From Fictibacillus solisalsi (GTDB lineage Bacteria > Bacillota > Bacilli > Bacillales > Fictibacillaceae), in assembly GCF_900103485.1 (NCBI RefSeq), contig NZ_FNHW01000001.1:3059057-3123056 (forward strand): a stretch of 64,000 bases of DNA, in the 5' to 3' direction. The notes under the pieces are model-generated. The model did not search any database and was not told the origin of the DNA. It was given only the letters and a program-made list of their open reading frames with translations. Position 1 is the stretch's first letter. Each line of letters begins with the position of its first letter. The translations under genes and the position numbers were made by a program. Of the stretch, positions 54,895 through 63,969 are shown one piece after another.

Positions 54895-55791
54895 CTAATA
54901 GTTTCCAATCTGGTCTAACGTTTCACTTATGGTACGCTCGTTGCGGTAGGCAGTCGGTGTAATCTTGACTTGTTTGCGGAAAAAGCGGCTAAAATGCGAG
55001 GAATTTTCAAATCCGGATTCCAATGCCACCTCCAGGATCGACATTTCAGGATGCATTTCGAGCAAATACTTGGCCCGTTTGATGCGGCAGCTCATCAGAT
55101 ATTCCATGATGGTAAAGCCGGTTACGCATTTAAAGATTCTGGACATATAATATTTGCTGATATTCAGGCTCTTGGCAATATCGTCCAGTTTGATGTTCTT
55201 TTCGCGGTTGTCTTCCACCCATCGGATGATGCGGTCGACGTGCATGCTTTTTTCCGACTTGACGGAGGGAATTTTGACGATCCTCAACTTGCTTAATTCA
55301 TAGATTTTAAACAGCAGCTGCACGAGAAGGGTGGTTACCTCACCTTCCTTCAGCCGGTTTTCAAACTTGTCCTCCTGCTTGTATCCTTTTGAAAAACCGA
55401 CCTGTGCTATTTTCTTGATCAGCTCTTCAATTTCAAGCAGCATATCCTGGTCCACCCCTCGGAACAAGCAATTGTTCAGCATATAAAAAGGGTTTAACAG
55501 CTCGGGTACCTTTAAATTGGCAAGCACAGGCTTCAGCCACTCTCCGGAAAACTGGATCACACTCCGGATATAAGGCTGATCTTCTTCAGGATAAGGCCGG
55601 TGCAGTGTCAAACCATCCATAATGATAATGTCGTTTTCCTGCAGGTGATGGATTTCATCGCCGATCAAGTACTTGCATCTTCCGCTGTGAAAGAAATACA
55701 CTTCGTACGTATCATGGGAATGAAAATCATAGTCCTCTTTCTTGATCTCTTTGGACATCCGGTATTCAGAAACAAAGAATTCTTCCTCCAA
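54895..55791 (-). CDS. AraC-family regulator of the glycoside cluster
   Basis: 298 residues if translation begins at the TTG that has AAGGGGGAG six bases upstream; an in-frame GTG six codons earlier has no ribosome site. N-terminal cupin sensor (DYDFHSHDTYEVYFFHSG, LQENDIIIMDGLTLHRP). Two C-terminal HTH motifs: IKLDDIAKSLNISKYYMSRIFK and MSILEVALESGFENSSHFSRFF. It sits between the enzyme genes and the importer genes, and should control one or both. Confidence 0.88.
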   Translation of the reverse strand: MEEEFFVSEYRMSKEIKKEDYDFHSHDTYEVYFFHSGRCKYLIGDEIHHLQENDIIIMDGLTLHRPYPEEDQPYIRSVIQFSGEWLKPVLANLKVPELLNPFYMLNNCLFRGVDQDMLLEIEELIKKIAQVGFSKGYKQEDKFENRLKEGEVTTLLVQLLFKIYELSKLRIVKIPSVKSEKSMHVDRIIRWVEDNREKNIKLDDIAKSLNISKYYMSRIFKCVTGFTIMEYLMSCRIKRAKYLLEMHPEMSILEVALESGFENSSHFSRFFRKQVKITPTAYRNERTISETLDQIGNY

Positions 55792-55833
55792 TTTTTTCTC
55801 CCCCTTCACGAATTAAACGAACGGCCTGACTGA

Positions 55834-56607
55834 CTATACTTTCCGGGAGTAAAGAACCGATGATAAAAATTGCCTTGCTGCACCTGCTTCTGCTTCAAAG
55901 TCCTGCCACTGGCATTCGATGGAGACCCGCCCGTTGTACCCCGCCTCGCCCAGGCAGGAAACAAACCTTTCGTAAGGATAGGTCCCCGTACCCGGTGCCC
56001 GCCTTCCGCTATCAGCCACATGAATATGGCGGATATAGTCTTTTTCGGAAACAAGGTGCTGGAGCGGTTCATTTTCTTCATCCATATGATAAAAATCGGC
56101 CAGCACCTGGATTGATGGACGATTTACCTTCTTGGCGATGGCTACAGCTTCGGGGACCGAGTTAATGATATTGCTTTCCTTTCGATTCAGCGGCTCGATG
56201 ACAATCGTCAGGCCAAGAGGATCACTGTAATTTGCCACAAGATCAAGGAACCGAACAACCTGCTCCTCTCCCTTTTCCCTGGAAAATCCCTCCGGCAATG
56301 ACCTTGCGCCTCCACTTCCAAACACGACTGTATCGGCTCCGATTTGTTTCACGCGAAGAAGGGCTTTTTCAACATAGCGTTCAACCGATGAGATGTTCAC
56401 GTGTTCACCGGTGATTTTAAGTGATCCCGGCAAAAAGATATTGCATGCCTCTACCGGAAGTTCGCTTTCCTGGTAGCTTTCAAGGATCGCGGGAAAATCA
56501 TCATCATGTTCCGGGACGAGGGATACCACCGTACATTCGAGAAAATCAAAACCGGCTTTTTTTACAATGACGGAGTTATCGATGGTCGTACAGCAGCCAA
56601 GCTTCAT
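55834..56607 (-). CDS. TIM-barrel sugar isomerase/epimerase-like protein (1)
   Basis: 257 residues from the ATG reading MKLGCCTTIDN; AAGGAGG just upstream overlaps the stop of the preceding gene, so an earlier in-frame ATG is unlikely. Predicted metal ligands are Glu in LTIVIEPLNRKES, Asp/His in VLADFYHMDEENE, His in RHIHVADSGRR and Glu in VSIECQWQDFE. This xylose-isomerase-like superfamily includes epimerases and also the lyase/hydratase partners of 3-keto-glycoside pathways. Confidence 0.88.
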   Translation of the reverse strand: MKLGCCTTIDNSVIVKKAGFDFLECTVVSLVPEHDDDFPAILESYQESELPVEACNIFLPGSLKITGEHVNISSVERYVEKALLRVKQIGADTVVFGSGGARSLPEGFSREKGEEQVVRFLDLVANYSDPLGLTIVIEPLNRKESNIINSVPEAVAIAKKVNRPSIQVLADFYHMDEENEPLQHLVSEKDYIRHIHVADSGRRAPGTGTYPYERFVSCLGEAGYNGRVSIECQWQDFEAEAGAARQFLSSVLYSRKV

Positions 56608-56620
56608 TCCCTTCTCCTCC

Positions 56621-57487
56621 TTATACAGCCAGTGTTTCATTCAACAGTTTTTTCAGCGACTGAACATGATGCTTCAGGGATTCCTTCGTCGACAGCGCCT
56701 GGCTGAAGTCCTCGATGCCAATATACCCGTCATAGCCAACCGCTTTTAAGTCCCCGATCACCTGCTTCCAGTCCACAATTCCCTTTTCCAGCAAAGCCCA
56801 TTGGGCTTTCCACTGTACACTCCCGTCCTCTGCCTGTTCGCTTTGTTTCCAGATGGCATTTTTCGCATGAACGTGAGCGAGGTAAGGTCCGAGAAGCTCC
56901 ATTCCCATCCGGCAGTTTTCAAATCCCTCATGCACCATGTTGCCCGGATCGTATAGTACACCGATATGGTCGGGGTTAAAGGAAGAAACCAAACGATGGG
57001 CCAGGCCGGCGCTAGGAGCAATTGTCTGGTGATGTGTCTCCACCAGTCCCTTAACGCCGTATTGCCTGCACATTTCCTCAGCTTCCTTTAAATAGGCTAC
57101 CGCTTCCTTATATAAATCATTGTAGTTTCGGCTTCGGTCATACCTGGGAACACCAAGGCGTACCTTTGAGGCACCTAGTGATTGGGCCACCCGCAGCACA
57201 TTTTCCGTTGCCGCCAAATCCCCACATGAAAGGTAAGGCGTCACACTCGTCACTTCAATACCGTTTTCTTCCGTTACAGCCGACAAATGCCTAATCTCTT
57301 CATCGGTGATATCTGGTGTGATGGTGCACAGGTTATTGCCCCAAAAGCTCGGCTCTTCCTTTTTCAGTTCCTGAGGCGTTTCTTTAAACCGCCATTCCAC
57401 TCCTTCGTATCCATACTCCTTCAGATAGCCTAGTAACTGCTCAGGTGTTGCGTCCGGTGCCATTACAGTAAACACAGAAAACTTCAT
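56621..57487 (-). CDS. TIM-barrel sugar isomerase/epimerase-like protein (2)
   Basis: 288 residues. N terminus MKFSVFTVMAPDATPEQLLG. Metal-site segments are KGLVETHHQTIAPS, VLYDPGNMVHEG, LAHVHAKNAIW and GYIGIEDFSQA. The DPGNMVHEG motif separates it from its neighbour at 55834, so they are not recent duplicates. It follows a Gfo/Idh gene on the same transcript with a 30-base gap. Confidence 0.88.
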   Translation of the reverse strand: MKFSVFTVMAPDATPEQLLGYLKEYGYEGVEWRFKETPQELKKEEPSFWGNNLCTITPDITDEEIRHLSAVTEENGIEVTSVTPYLSCGDLAATENVLRVAQSLGASKVRLGVPRYDRSRNYNDLYKEAVAYLKEAEEMCRQYGVKGLVETHHQTIAPSAGLAHRLVSSFNPDHIGVLYDPGNMVHEGFENCRMGMELLGPYLAHVHAKNAIWKQSEQAEDGSVQWKAQWALLEKGIVDWKQVIGDLKAVGYDGYIGIEDFSQALSTKESLKHHVQSLKKLLNETLAV

Positions 57488-57517
57488 GTTTTCAGCCCGC
57501 CCATCTTTGAATTTTTT

Positions 57518-58591
57518 CTATTCCACTCTGATTGCGTTCTCCTGGGCAATCAGGCACAATTCCGCAGCTTTAAAGGCATGTTCCTGGGTCATCGCTTTTT
57601 CCGTGCGGTTCAAGCAGTCCAGGATCAGCTGGCCAAAAAATGGAAAGCCGACTTTGCCTGTGAGATGAAAGTGCTGTTCGCCTTCACCATTTACCAAATA
57701 CAGGTGATCCCCGCTGTCTTCACTCGCCACATTGATATATTTGCGGATTTCAATATAGCCTTCCGTTCCAAGGATAAACGTTCTGCCGTCTCCCCATGTG
57801 CGGAGTCCGTCCGGCGTCAGCCAGTCGACCCGAAAGTATTGGGTTGCCCCGTTATCGCTGACAAGCGTGGCGTCACCGTAGTCCTCGAGCTCAGGGTAAT
57901 CCTTGCTGCTGTAGTTCGCAACCTTGCTTGAGAGAACCTTGGCATCCTTTGACCTTGTATAAAAAAGAAACTGCTCGATCTGATGGCTGCCGATATCACA
58001 AAGAATCCCGCCATACGTTTCCTTTTTAAAAAACCAGTCCGGTCTGGAGGACGCTGACAATCGGTGGGGGCCAAATCCTGTCACTTGGATCACCCTCCCG
58101 ATCGCGCCCTCATCGATGAGCTGCCCGGCAAACACTGCCGATTCCACATGCAGCCTCTCGCTGTAATACACCATGTACTTTTGTCCGGTTTCTGCAGCCT
58201 TTTGCCTCGCCTGCTCCAGCTGTTCCAGCGTGGTAAAGGGGGTTTTGTCTGTAAAATAGTCCTTTTGGCGGTCCATCACCCGCAAGCCCAGTTCACAACG
58301 CTTGGAGGGGATTGCCGCACCGGCCACAAGTTTTACGTCCGGATCATTCAGCACTTCTTCCTCGGAGGAAGCAACCCGGACCTCAGGAAAAGCATTCTTG
58401 AACTGATCGGTTTTTGCCGGATCGGGATCATACACCCATTTAAGGGTGGCGCCGGCTTCGATCAACCCATTGCACATGCCGTAAATATGGCCATGATCCA
58501 GAGCGACCGCTGCGATGACAAAGTCACCCTCTGCCACCACCCGGTTTGGTTTTCCTTTTGGGGCATAGTTCATACCGTCTTGTTTGCTCAT
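57518..58591 (-). CDS. Gfo/Idh/MocA-family oxidoreductase (a), atypical catalytic motif
   Basis: 357 residues with a longer N terminus (NRVVAEGDFVIAAVALDHGH replaces the usual GxGxxG loop). The usual EKP motif is FTDKTPFTTLEQ here, so the lysine is kept but Glu and Pro are changed. A substrate domain follows, with GGILCDIGSHQIEQFLFYT. The absence of a classical glycine loop raises the question of how it holds NAD(P). It may be a specialised member or bind the cofactor tightly. Confidence 0.85.
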   Translation of the reverse strand: MSKQDGMNYAPKGKPNRVVAEGDFVIAAVALDHGHIYGMCNGLIEAGATLKWVYDPDPAKTDQFKNAFPEVRVASSEEEVLNDPDVKLVAGAAIPSKRCELGLRVMDRQKDYFTDKTPFTTLEQLEQARQKAAETGQKYMVYYSERLHVESAVFAGQLIDEGAIGRVIQVTGFGPHRLSASSRPDWFFKKETYGGILCDIGSHQIEQFLFYTRSKDAKVLSSKVANYSSKDYPELEDYGDATLVSDNGATQYFRVDWLTPDGLRTWGDGRTFILGTEGYIEIRKYINVASEDSGDHLYLVNGEGEQHFHLTGKVGFPFFGQLILDCLNRTEKAMTQEHAFKAAELCLIAQENAIRVE

Positions 58592-58606
58592 GTGTCCGCT
58601 CCTTTA

Positions 58607-59767
58607 TCAGTACGTGCCGCCAACATCCAGCACAACGCTGTTTTTATCTTTTTTCACGTTGGATTGTGCCGCTTTTTCCTCCAAGTGTTTCAGATAGAGA
58701 TCCTCATTTACCGGGAACTCCACCCAGTCATCCAGCCATGTGGAAAGATGCATGGCATTGGACAGCTCAAGCCCCTTGATTCCTTCGACCCCCGGTGCAA
58801 TAAGCGGAGTTCCCTTCAGGATGGCGTCCACAAAGTTCTGGGTGATGCCGCGGTGTGCTGTTTCCTTGCCTTCAATCGGCACCTGGACCTTCCAGCATTC
58901 CGGAGCTCCGAAGCCGCCTTTGTATTCACGGTTAAACTCCGGCTCGGAAACACGCAGCCTCCAGAAATCAAGCTTTCCATTCTCAACGACCACCTTCCCC
59001 CGGCTCCCGGCAATCTCCAGCCGGTTCGTTCCCGGGGCTTCTCCTGTCGTCGTAACAAAGACAGCGGTCGCACCATTGTCATACTCGGCAAAGGCGGTGA
59101 CATCGTCCTCCACTTCGATCTCCCTGTGTTTGCCAAAATAACAAAACGCACGCATGCGCCTGGGCATCATTCCGGTCATCCATTGCCACAGATCGAGCTG
59201 GTGCGGACACTGATTGATCAGCACACCACCGCCTTCTCCCTCCCATGTGGCTCTCCAGCCGCCTGAATCGTAATAGCTTTGCGACCGGTACCAGTTGGTG
59301 ATCAGCCAGTTCACGCGGCGGATTTCTCCAAGTTCTCCCGTTTGGATGAGGTTCCGGAGCTTCTGGTACAGCGGATTGGTTCGCTGGTTGTACATCATGG
59401 AAAACACTTTTCCGCTTCGTTCAGCGGCTTCGTTCATTTCACGGACCTGTTTGGTGTACACGCCTGCCGGCTTTTCACAGAGCACATGCAGCCCATGGTC
59501 AAATGCTTTGATGGCGAGTGGGGAGTGAAAGTAGTGGGGCGTTGCGATCAGCACCGCATCGACCAGACCGGACTCGAAGAATGAATCCTCGCCGGTGAAT
59601 ATCTGTACGTTGCTTCCCAGTTCTTTTCTTAGTGCCTCAGCCCGTTCTTCGTTCGAATCGAGGACGGCGGTAAGAATGGCTCCGTTGATTTCTCCGTTTA
59701 GAAGATAGCGCGCGTGCGCTCCCCCCATGTTTCCCGCGCCAATGATTCCAAGCCTTACGTTTTCCAT
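58607..59767 (-). CDS. Gfo/Idh/MocA-family oxidoreductase (b)
   Basis: 386 residues. Rossmann motif LGIIGAGNMGGAHARYL, catalytic motif LCEKPAGV, and substrate-domain segments GWRATWEGEGGGVLINQCPHQLDL. The GGVLINQCPHQLDL histidine region is common in glycoside C3-dehydrogenases of this superfamily. It ends 16 bases before gene (a). Confidence 0.9.
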   Translation of the reverse strand: MENVRLGIIGAGNMGGAHARYLLNGEINGAILTAVLDSNEERAEALRKELGSNVQIFTGEDSFFESGLVDAVLIATPHYFHSPLAIKAFDHGLHVLCEKPAGVYTKQVREMNEAAERSGKVFSMMYNQRTNPLYQKLRNLIQTGELGEIRRVNWLITNWYRSQSYYDSGGWRATWEGEGGGVLINQCPHQLDLWQWMTGMMPRRMRAFCYFGKHREIEVEDDVTAFAEYDNGATAVFVTTTGEAPGTNRLEIAGSRGKVVVENGKLDFWRLRVSEPEFNREYKGGFGAPECWKVQVPIEGKETAHRGITQNFVDAILKGTPLIAPGVEGIKGLELSNAMHLSTWLDDWVEFPVNEDLYLKHLEEKAAQSNVKKDKNSVVLDVGGTY

Positions 59768-59854
59768 TTGTCGCAGCCTCCTTGTGGTCTTTATGTTATG
59801 GCTATCGTTGTTCTTGTAAGTGTTGATTTCCGTTCCAGGCCGCTTCCTTTTACC

Positions 59855-59928
59855 GGCGTAAACGCCTACTTTCGGAGGGCGGGCGCAAGCGCCTTCTGGG
59901 TCTTACTGTCCTGCTTGCTACAAGCAAG
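59855..59928. repeat. Three-hairpin REP-like element inside the operon
   Basis: Three short hairpins in a row: GGCG-TAAA-CGCC (59855-59866), GGCG-CAAG-CGCC (59882-59893) and CTTGC-TACAA-GCAAG (59914-59928). They occupy most of the 166-base gap between two Gfo/Idh genes and are GC-rich compared with other gaps in the window. This looks like an intergenic repeat of the REP kind, but I see no second copy in the window. Confidence 0.5.
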
Positions 59929-59933
59929 TATCC

Positions 59934-60989
59934 TCAGCCGGACAAGAGTGTGTTTTTCTTAGTCTCTTGCAGGTCAACCGCTTTTCCTGTTTTGGAAGAT
60001 TCGTAGATTGCCAGAATGACTTGGATAGCAGCGCGGCCGGCTTCGAGTGAGACATAGGGTGCAGAGTCCGTTTCAATGGCCTGGATGAAGTCGGTGACGA
60101 TGGTCTTGTGGCCTTCGCCGTAAACCGAGTCCGGAAGGTTGCTTTGATCGGAAACGATCTTGGCTTCCTCCTCGTGAAAAGAGGTGGAGAAACGCCACTT
60201 TTCAATCTGGTTGGCCGCGTTACCACCAATGCAGACGGTACCGCTTTCTCCGAACAGATTCAGACTCGCTCCGAGATCGGCGGGATAAATGGCGCCTGTT
60301 CCTTCTACCACGCCGATGGATCCATTCTGGAATTCAAGAATAGCAGCACCAACATCTTCCATTTCAATATCCACGGTGCGTGTTGCCGTTTTTCCCATTA
60401 CGCTTTTTACAGGTCCCATCAGCCAAATCAGCAGGTCAATGGTATGGATGCACTGGTTCATCAAAACGCCGTCCTTCATAGCGGCCGTTCCACGCCAGGG
60501 ATCCTGATTGTAATATTCCTGGCCCCGACGCCAGCGGATATTTGCCGTACCATAGGCCATTTTTCCGAACTTGCCTTGCTCCAGAGCCTTTCTTGTCGTT
60601 TGTACCGCTTCATTAAACCGGTTTTGGTGAACAACGGTCGCTTTGACATGGTGTCTTTTAGCCGTCTCGATGATCCGGTCCGCATCACTAACCGATAATG
60701 CCATCGGTTTTTCGATCATGACATGCTTGCCCTTTTCCATCGCTTTGATGGCCATTTCCGCGTGGAGGGCGTTTGGTGTGCAAATATTGACCACATCGAG
60801 ATCGGGATCATTGATTATTGCTGTGAAGTCAGTAAAGGCGGACTCCGCTCCATATTTTTGTGCAAAAGGATAAAGACGTTCCTCGCTGGTATCACAAACG
60901 GCAAGAAGCTTAGCTCCTTGCGCTTTTTGAATCGCTTCCGCATGAACGGCCGCTACCCTTCCGCATCCTGCAATCGCAAAATTGACCAT
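59934..60989 (-). CDS. Gfo/Idh/MocA-family oxidoreductase (c)
   Basis: 351 residues. Rossmann motif FAIAGCGRVAAVHAEAI, catalytic motif MIEKPMAL, and the segment RGTAAMKDGVLMNQCIHTIDL. It is related to gene (b) in the DGVLMNQC-H region but differs in its dinucleotide loop. It lies between the TIM gene at 61005 and the hairpin element. A reductase or dehydrogenase on a keto sugar is the likely role. Confidence 0.9.
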   Translation of the reverse strand: MVNFAIAGCGRVAAVHAEAIQKAQGAKLLAVCDTSEERLYPFAQKYGAESAFTDFTAIINDPDLDVVNICTPNALHAEMAIKAMEKGKHVMIEKPMALSVSDADRIIETAKRHHVKATVVHQNRFNEAVQTTRKALEQGKFGKMAYGTANIRWRRGQEYYNQDPWRGTAAMKDGVLMNQCIHTIDLLIWLMGPVKSVMGKTATRTVDIEMEDVGAAILEFQNGSIGVVEGTGAIYPADLGASLNLFGESGTVCIGGNAANQIEKWRFSTSFHEEEAKIVSDQSNLPDSVYGEGHKTIVTDFIQAIETDSAPYVSLEAGRAAIQVILAIYESSKTGKAVDLQETKKNTLLSG

Positions 60990-61004
60990 AGCTTCCTCCC
61001 GATG

Positions 61005-61853
61005 TCAGAATTTCATGGTTGGACCAGAGGAGACCTGCTGTTCCAACTGCTTCATAAAATGGGCATATTGCTTAAACGCGATTTCTGGCTCTTCAATTTC
61101 AGGGCACCAGACCTTCTCCCATTCCAGCGTAAAGTACCCCACGTAGCCTTGATCCTTCAGCAAACGATACATCCGGTAAAGCGGGATATCTCCCTCACCA
61201 AGCAGACAAAGCTGGTACCCTCTCTTGTGCTCTTTTTTATTATAGGAATCCTTCCAATGGGTGTACCTGATCCGGTTCCCGAGTACATTCCAGGTTTGCT
61301 CGGGTTCCTCCCCAATCGTCCGGTACGGATGGTGGACATCCCATAGAACCTCCAGCTGAGGAGAATTCACCCGGCTGAGCAGCTCCCAAACCGCCCGGCA
61401 ACTCGTCCAGTCATCGTGTGTTTCGAGCAGCAGAGTGACGGGCCGACCTTCGATGACCTTCAAATACTCTGCCGTATTCCGAGTGGCAATGGCTGCCGCT
61501 TCCTCTCTATCACGTTCCCCAATCGAGCCTCCGAACACTCGGATAAAAGGAGTTTGAAAGTACTCACAGAGATCGGCATACTGTTCCAACTCTGCAAGGT
61601 ACTCCCCACGTTGCTCCGTTGATTCGGTAAATAAACGAACCGAACTGGAAAAGCAGGGAATCTCAAGTGTTGCTTCCCTGAACCTGCCCCTTGTTTCTTC
61701 CAGCTTTGTCGAAAACTCAGGCAAACGGTAGATTTCCATTTGCCCCAGATACCCGCGAAAGTCGATTCCCTTATAACCGTACTTAACGGCACGGGAAATC
61801 ATCGTCTCCAGGCTCCAGTCCGGGCATCCAAGCGTGGTAAACGCCAATTTCAT
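61005..61853 (-). CDS. TIM-barrel sugar isomerase/epimerase-like protein (3)
   Basis: 282 residues. N terminus MKLAFTTLGCPDWSLETMIS. Metal-site segments are TLLLETHDDWTSC, EVLWDVHHPYRT, IRYTHWKDSY and YFTLEWEKVW. The WDVHHPYRTIGE motif is seen in a distinct branch of the superfamily. It is 15 bases before oxidoreductase (c), implying one transcript. Confidence 0.88.
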   Translation of the reverse strand: MKLAFTTLGCPDWSLETMISRAVKYGYKGIDFRGYLGQMEIYRLPEFSTKLEETRGRFREATLEIPCFSSSVRLFTESTEQRGEYLAELEQYADLCEYFQTPFIRVFGGSIGERDREEAAAIATRNTAEYLKVIEGRPVTLLLETHDDWTSCRAVWELLSRVNSPQLEVLWDVHHPYRTIGEEPEQTWNVLGNRIRYTHWKDSYNKKEHKRGYQLCLLGEGDIPLYRMYRLLKDQGYVGYFTLEWEKVWCPEIEEPEIAFKQYAHFMKQLEQQVSSGPTMKF

Positions 61854-61978
61854 GAAATCACTCCCTGTATCGATTCTCCTTCCTCTTATGATAAAAGGCC
61901 GGGAATCAGTATGCTTTGTTCATGTTGCTTCATTTACCGGGATTGATGACAGATGTTGCTATAAATTGTTGAAAAGAG

Positions 61979-62800
61979 TTAAACGTGGTCGGCAAATGCC
62001 TTTTTGATCAATGCGAGGTTTTCATCACCAGGCATCTCCCACAGTTCCTTGTTCATGATTTCAACCTCAATCGGCCCGTGGTAGCCGTTCTGTTCGACCG
62101 CCTTACGGATTCGCGGGATATCAATTACTCCTTCTCCCATCAATGAACGGCCCATGAACAGATCGGTAATCGGCACCTTCCAGTCGGAAACATGAAATCC
62201 AAGAATGTTCCCGCGGGCACGGTCGATTTCTTCATATAAATATGGATCCCACCAGACATGGAAAACATCCACAATTACGCCAACCTGATCTGATCCGATT
62301 CTTCTTTTCAGGTCGTTCGCCTCAGCAAGTGTAGTGATCACCGACCGGTCCGCCGCAAACATTGGGTGCAGAGGCTCGATGCCAAGTTTTACTCCATGCT
62401 GCTGTGCAAACGGCAGGATCGCTTCTATTCCTTCCTGCACCCATTTGCGGCTTTCTGAAAGATCTTTATGAGGAGAAGGACCGCAAACGAGGACAAGCAC
62501 CTCAGTCCCGAGCTCTGCCGCTTCTACAACTGCCCGTTTGTTGTCTTCAAGCCGTTCACCACGTTCTGATTTCGACAGGGCAGGAAACATCCCGCCCCTG
62601 CATACACTGGACACGTTCAGGCCGGATTCCCGGATCAACCGACTGCTTTCCTTCAAACCGATATCAGCGATTTTGTGCCGCCACACTGAAATCGTTTCAA
62701 TCTCTTGCATCTGGCACCCTTCAATCGCCTCAGGCAATGACCAGTTTTCCGTCGTGATCTGGTTTAAGCTGAGCCTTTTTACATCCACACTTCCGCTCAT
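61979..62800 (-). CDS. TIM-barrel sugar isomerase/epimerase-like protein (4)
   Basis: 273 residues. Metal-site segments are VKLGIEPLHPMF, VGVIVDVFHVWWDPYL, GFHVSDWKVPITD and GPIEVEIMNKE. The ATG overlaps the stop of the DUF993 gene by four bases (ATGA), with GGAGG seven bases upstream. A 125-base gap separates it from the next gene, with no clear terminator. Confidence 0.88.
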   Translation of the reverse strand: MSGSVDVKRLSLNQITTENWSLPEAIEGCQMQEIETISVWRHKIADIGLKESSRLIRESGLNVSSVCRGGMFPALSKSERGERLEDNKRAVVEAAELGTEVLVLVCGPSPHKDLSESRKWVQEGIEAILPFAQQHGVKLGIEPLHPMFAADRSVITTLAEANDLKRRIGSDQVGVIVDVFHVWWDPYLYEEIDRARGNILGFHVSDWKVPITDLFMGRSLMGEGVIDIPRIRKAVEQNGYHGPIEVEIMNKELWEMPGDENLALIKKAFADHV

Positions 62801-63969
62801 TTGACCGCCTCCATCTGATGAACACCGGCCAGTTCAAGCACGGGCTTCATTCGTTCGATGGCGAGCTCCGGATCAGCGAGCACGTTTGCCTGGTCTGCGA
62901 GCTGGAACACTTGAGAGAGATGCAGAATGGAACGCGCACTTTCCGCACCAGCCACCATTCGGAAATGAGGCTGATGTCCATTTAGATAAGCCAGGAACAC
63001 AATGCCGGTTTTGTAACAGTACGTCGGTTCTTGGAAAATATGACGGGAAAGGGGTACGGTGGCATTCATCTTCTTTCGGTAGCCCGCCAGGTTTCCACGG
63101 TCCAAATCCCCCAGAGCGGAGGAAGCAACAGCCGCAATTCCGTCAAAAATACCAAGCAGCGCGTGACTATAGCCAACATCGTCTCCTTCAATCAGAGAGG
63201 GATAATTAAAATCATCACCCGTATACATTTTCACCGCAGCTGGCAGCAGCCGGCGCATTTTGATTTCCTTTTGGTCATCAAGCAATGAGATCTTGATTCC
63301 GTCAATTTTATTTTCATAGTTTCGGATGATCTTCAGGCAATTTTCCATCGCGCCATCGAGATCGTTTGATCCCCAGTAGCCGGCAAGCTTCGGATCAAAC
63401 ATATCTCCCAGCCAGTGGAGGATGACCGGCTTTGAAACCTGGTTCAGGATTCTTCCGTACACATATTCATAGTCTTCAGGAGACCGGGCAGAGGAAGCAA
63501 GCGCGCGGCTGGCCATGAGAATCACCTTGCTCCCCGCCTGTTCAATATGAGCAACCTGTTCCTCGTACGCTTCACAAATCGCTTCAAGCGAAAAGTGCTC
63601 ACCATCACGAAGATGATCGGTCCCGGCGCCACAGGCAATCCCTCCGCCAACCGCCTTTGCCTCTTTTACAGAGCGGGAGATGAGTTCCTTTGCGTCTTCC
63701 CACGCAAGGCCCATGCCGCGCTGCGCGGTATCCATGGCTTCCGCCACCGACAAGCCAAGCGACCATAAATGGCGCCGATAGTGCAGGGTCAGCTCCCAGT
63801 CGATACCATCCTTTTTCCCTTGTGAAAAAGGATTAGCCACCACATGGGCTGCAGCATACGCAGTTCGGGAATGAAATGGGTTTGGCGCCTGCTTTGTCAG
63901 TGGTTCATGATTTGTAAGATGATAGTGGAACGCGGTGCCATCAGGTGCTGGAAGATAAATAGCGCTCAT
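62797..63969 (-). CDS. DUF993, dihydrodipicolinate-synthase-like aldolase
   Basis: 390 residues. The fold is a class I aldolase-type TIM barrel: GGGIACGAGTDHLRDGEHFS near residue 110 and the probable Schiff-base lysine in IDGIKISLLDDQKE (about residue 225). The C-terminal segment FQEPTYCYKTGIVFLAYLNGH is typical of DUF993. No reaction is established for this family. GGGAGGG lies upstream of the ATG. A retro-aldol step on a keto-sugar fragment would suit the cluster, but that is inference. Confidence 0.85.
   Translation of the reverse strand: MSAIYLPAPDGTAFHYHLTNHEPLTKQAPNPFHSRTAYAAAHVVANPFSQGKKDGIDWELTLHYRRHLWSLGLSVAEAMDTAQRGMGLAWEDAKELISRSVKEAKAVGGGIACGAGTDHLRDGEHFSLEAICEAYEEQVAHIEQAGSKVILMASRALASSARSPEDYEYVYGRILNQVSKPVILHWLGDMFDPKLAGYWGSNDLDGAMENCLKIIRNYENKIDGIKISLLDDQKEIKMRRLLPAAVKMYTGDDFNYPSLIEGDDVGYSHALLGIFDGIAAVASSALGDLDRGNLAGYRKKMNATVPLSRHIFQEPTYCYKTGIVFLAYLNGHQPHFRMVAGAESARSILHLSQVFQLADQANVLADPELAIERMKPVLELAGVHQMEAVK

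Noticed and set aside
58064-59266. 400-codon plus-strand open frame
   Set aside because: It lies wholly antisense to two well-supported Gfo/Idh genes, has no recognisable domain and is rich in His, Cys and Phe as shadow frames are.
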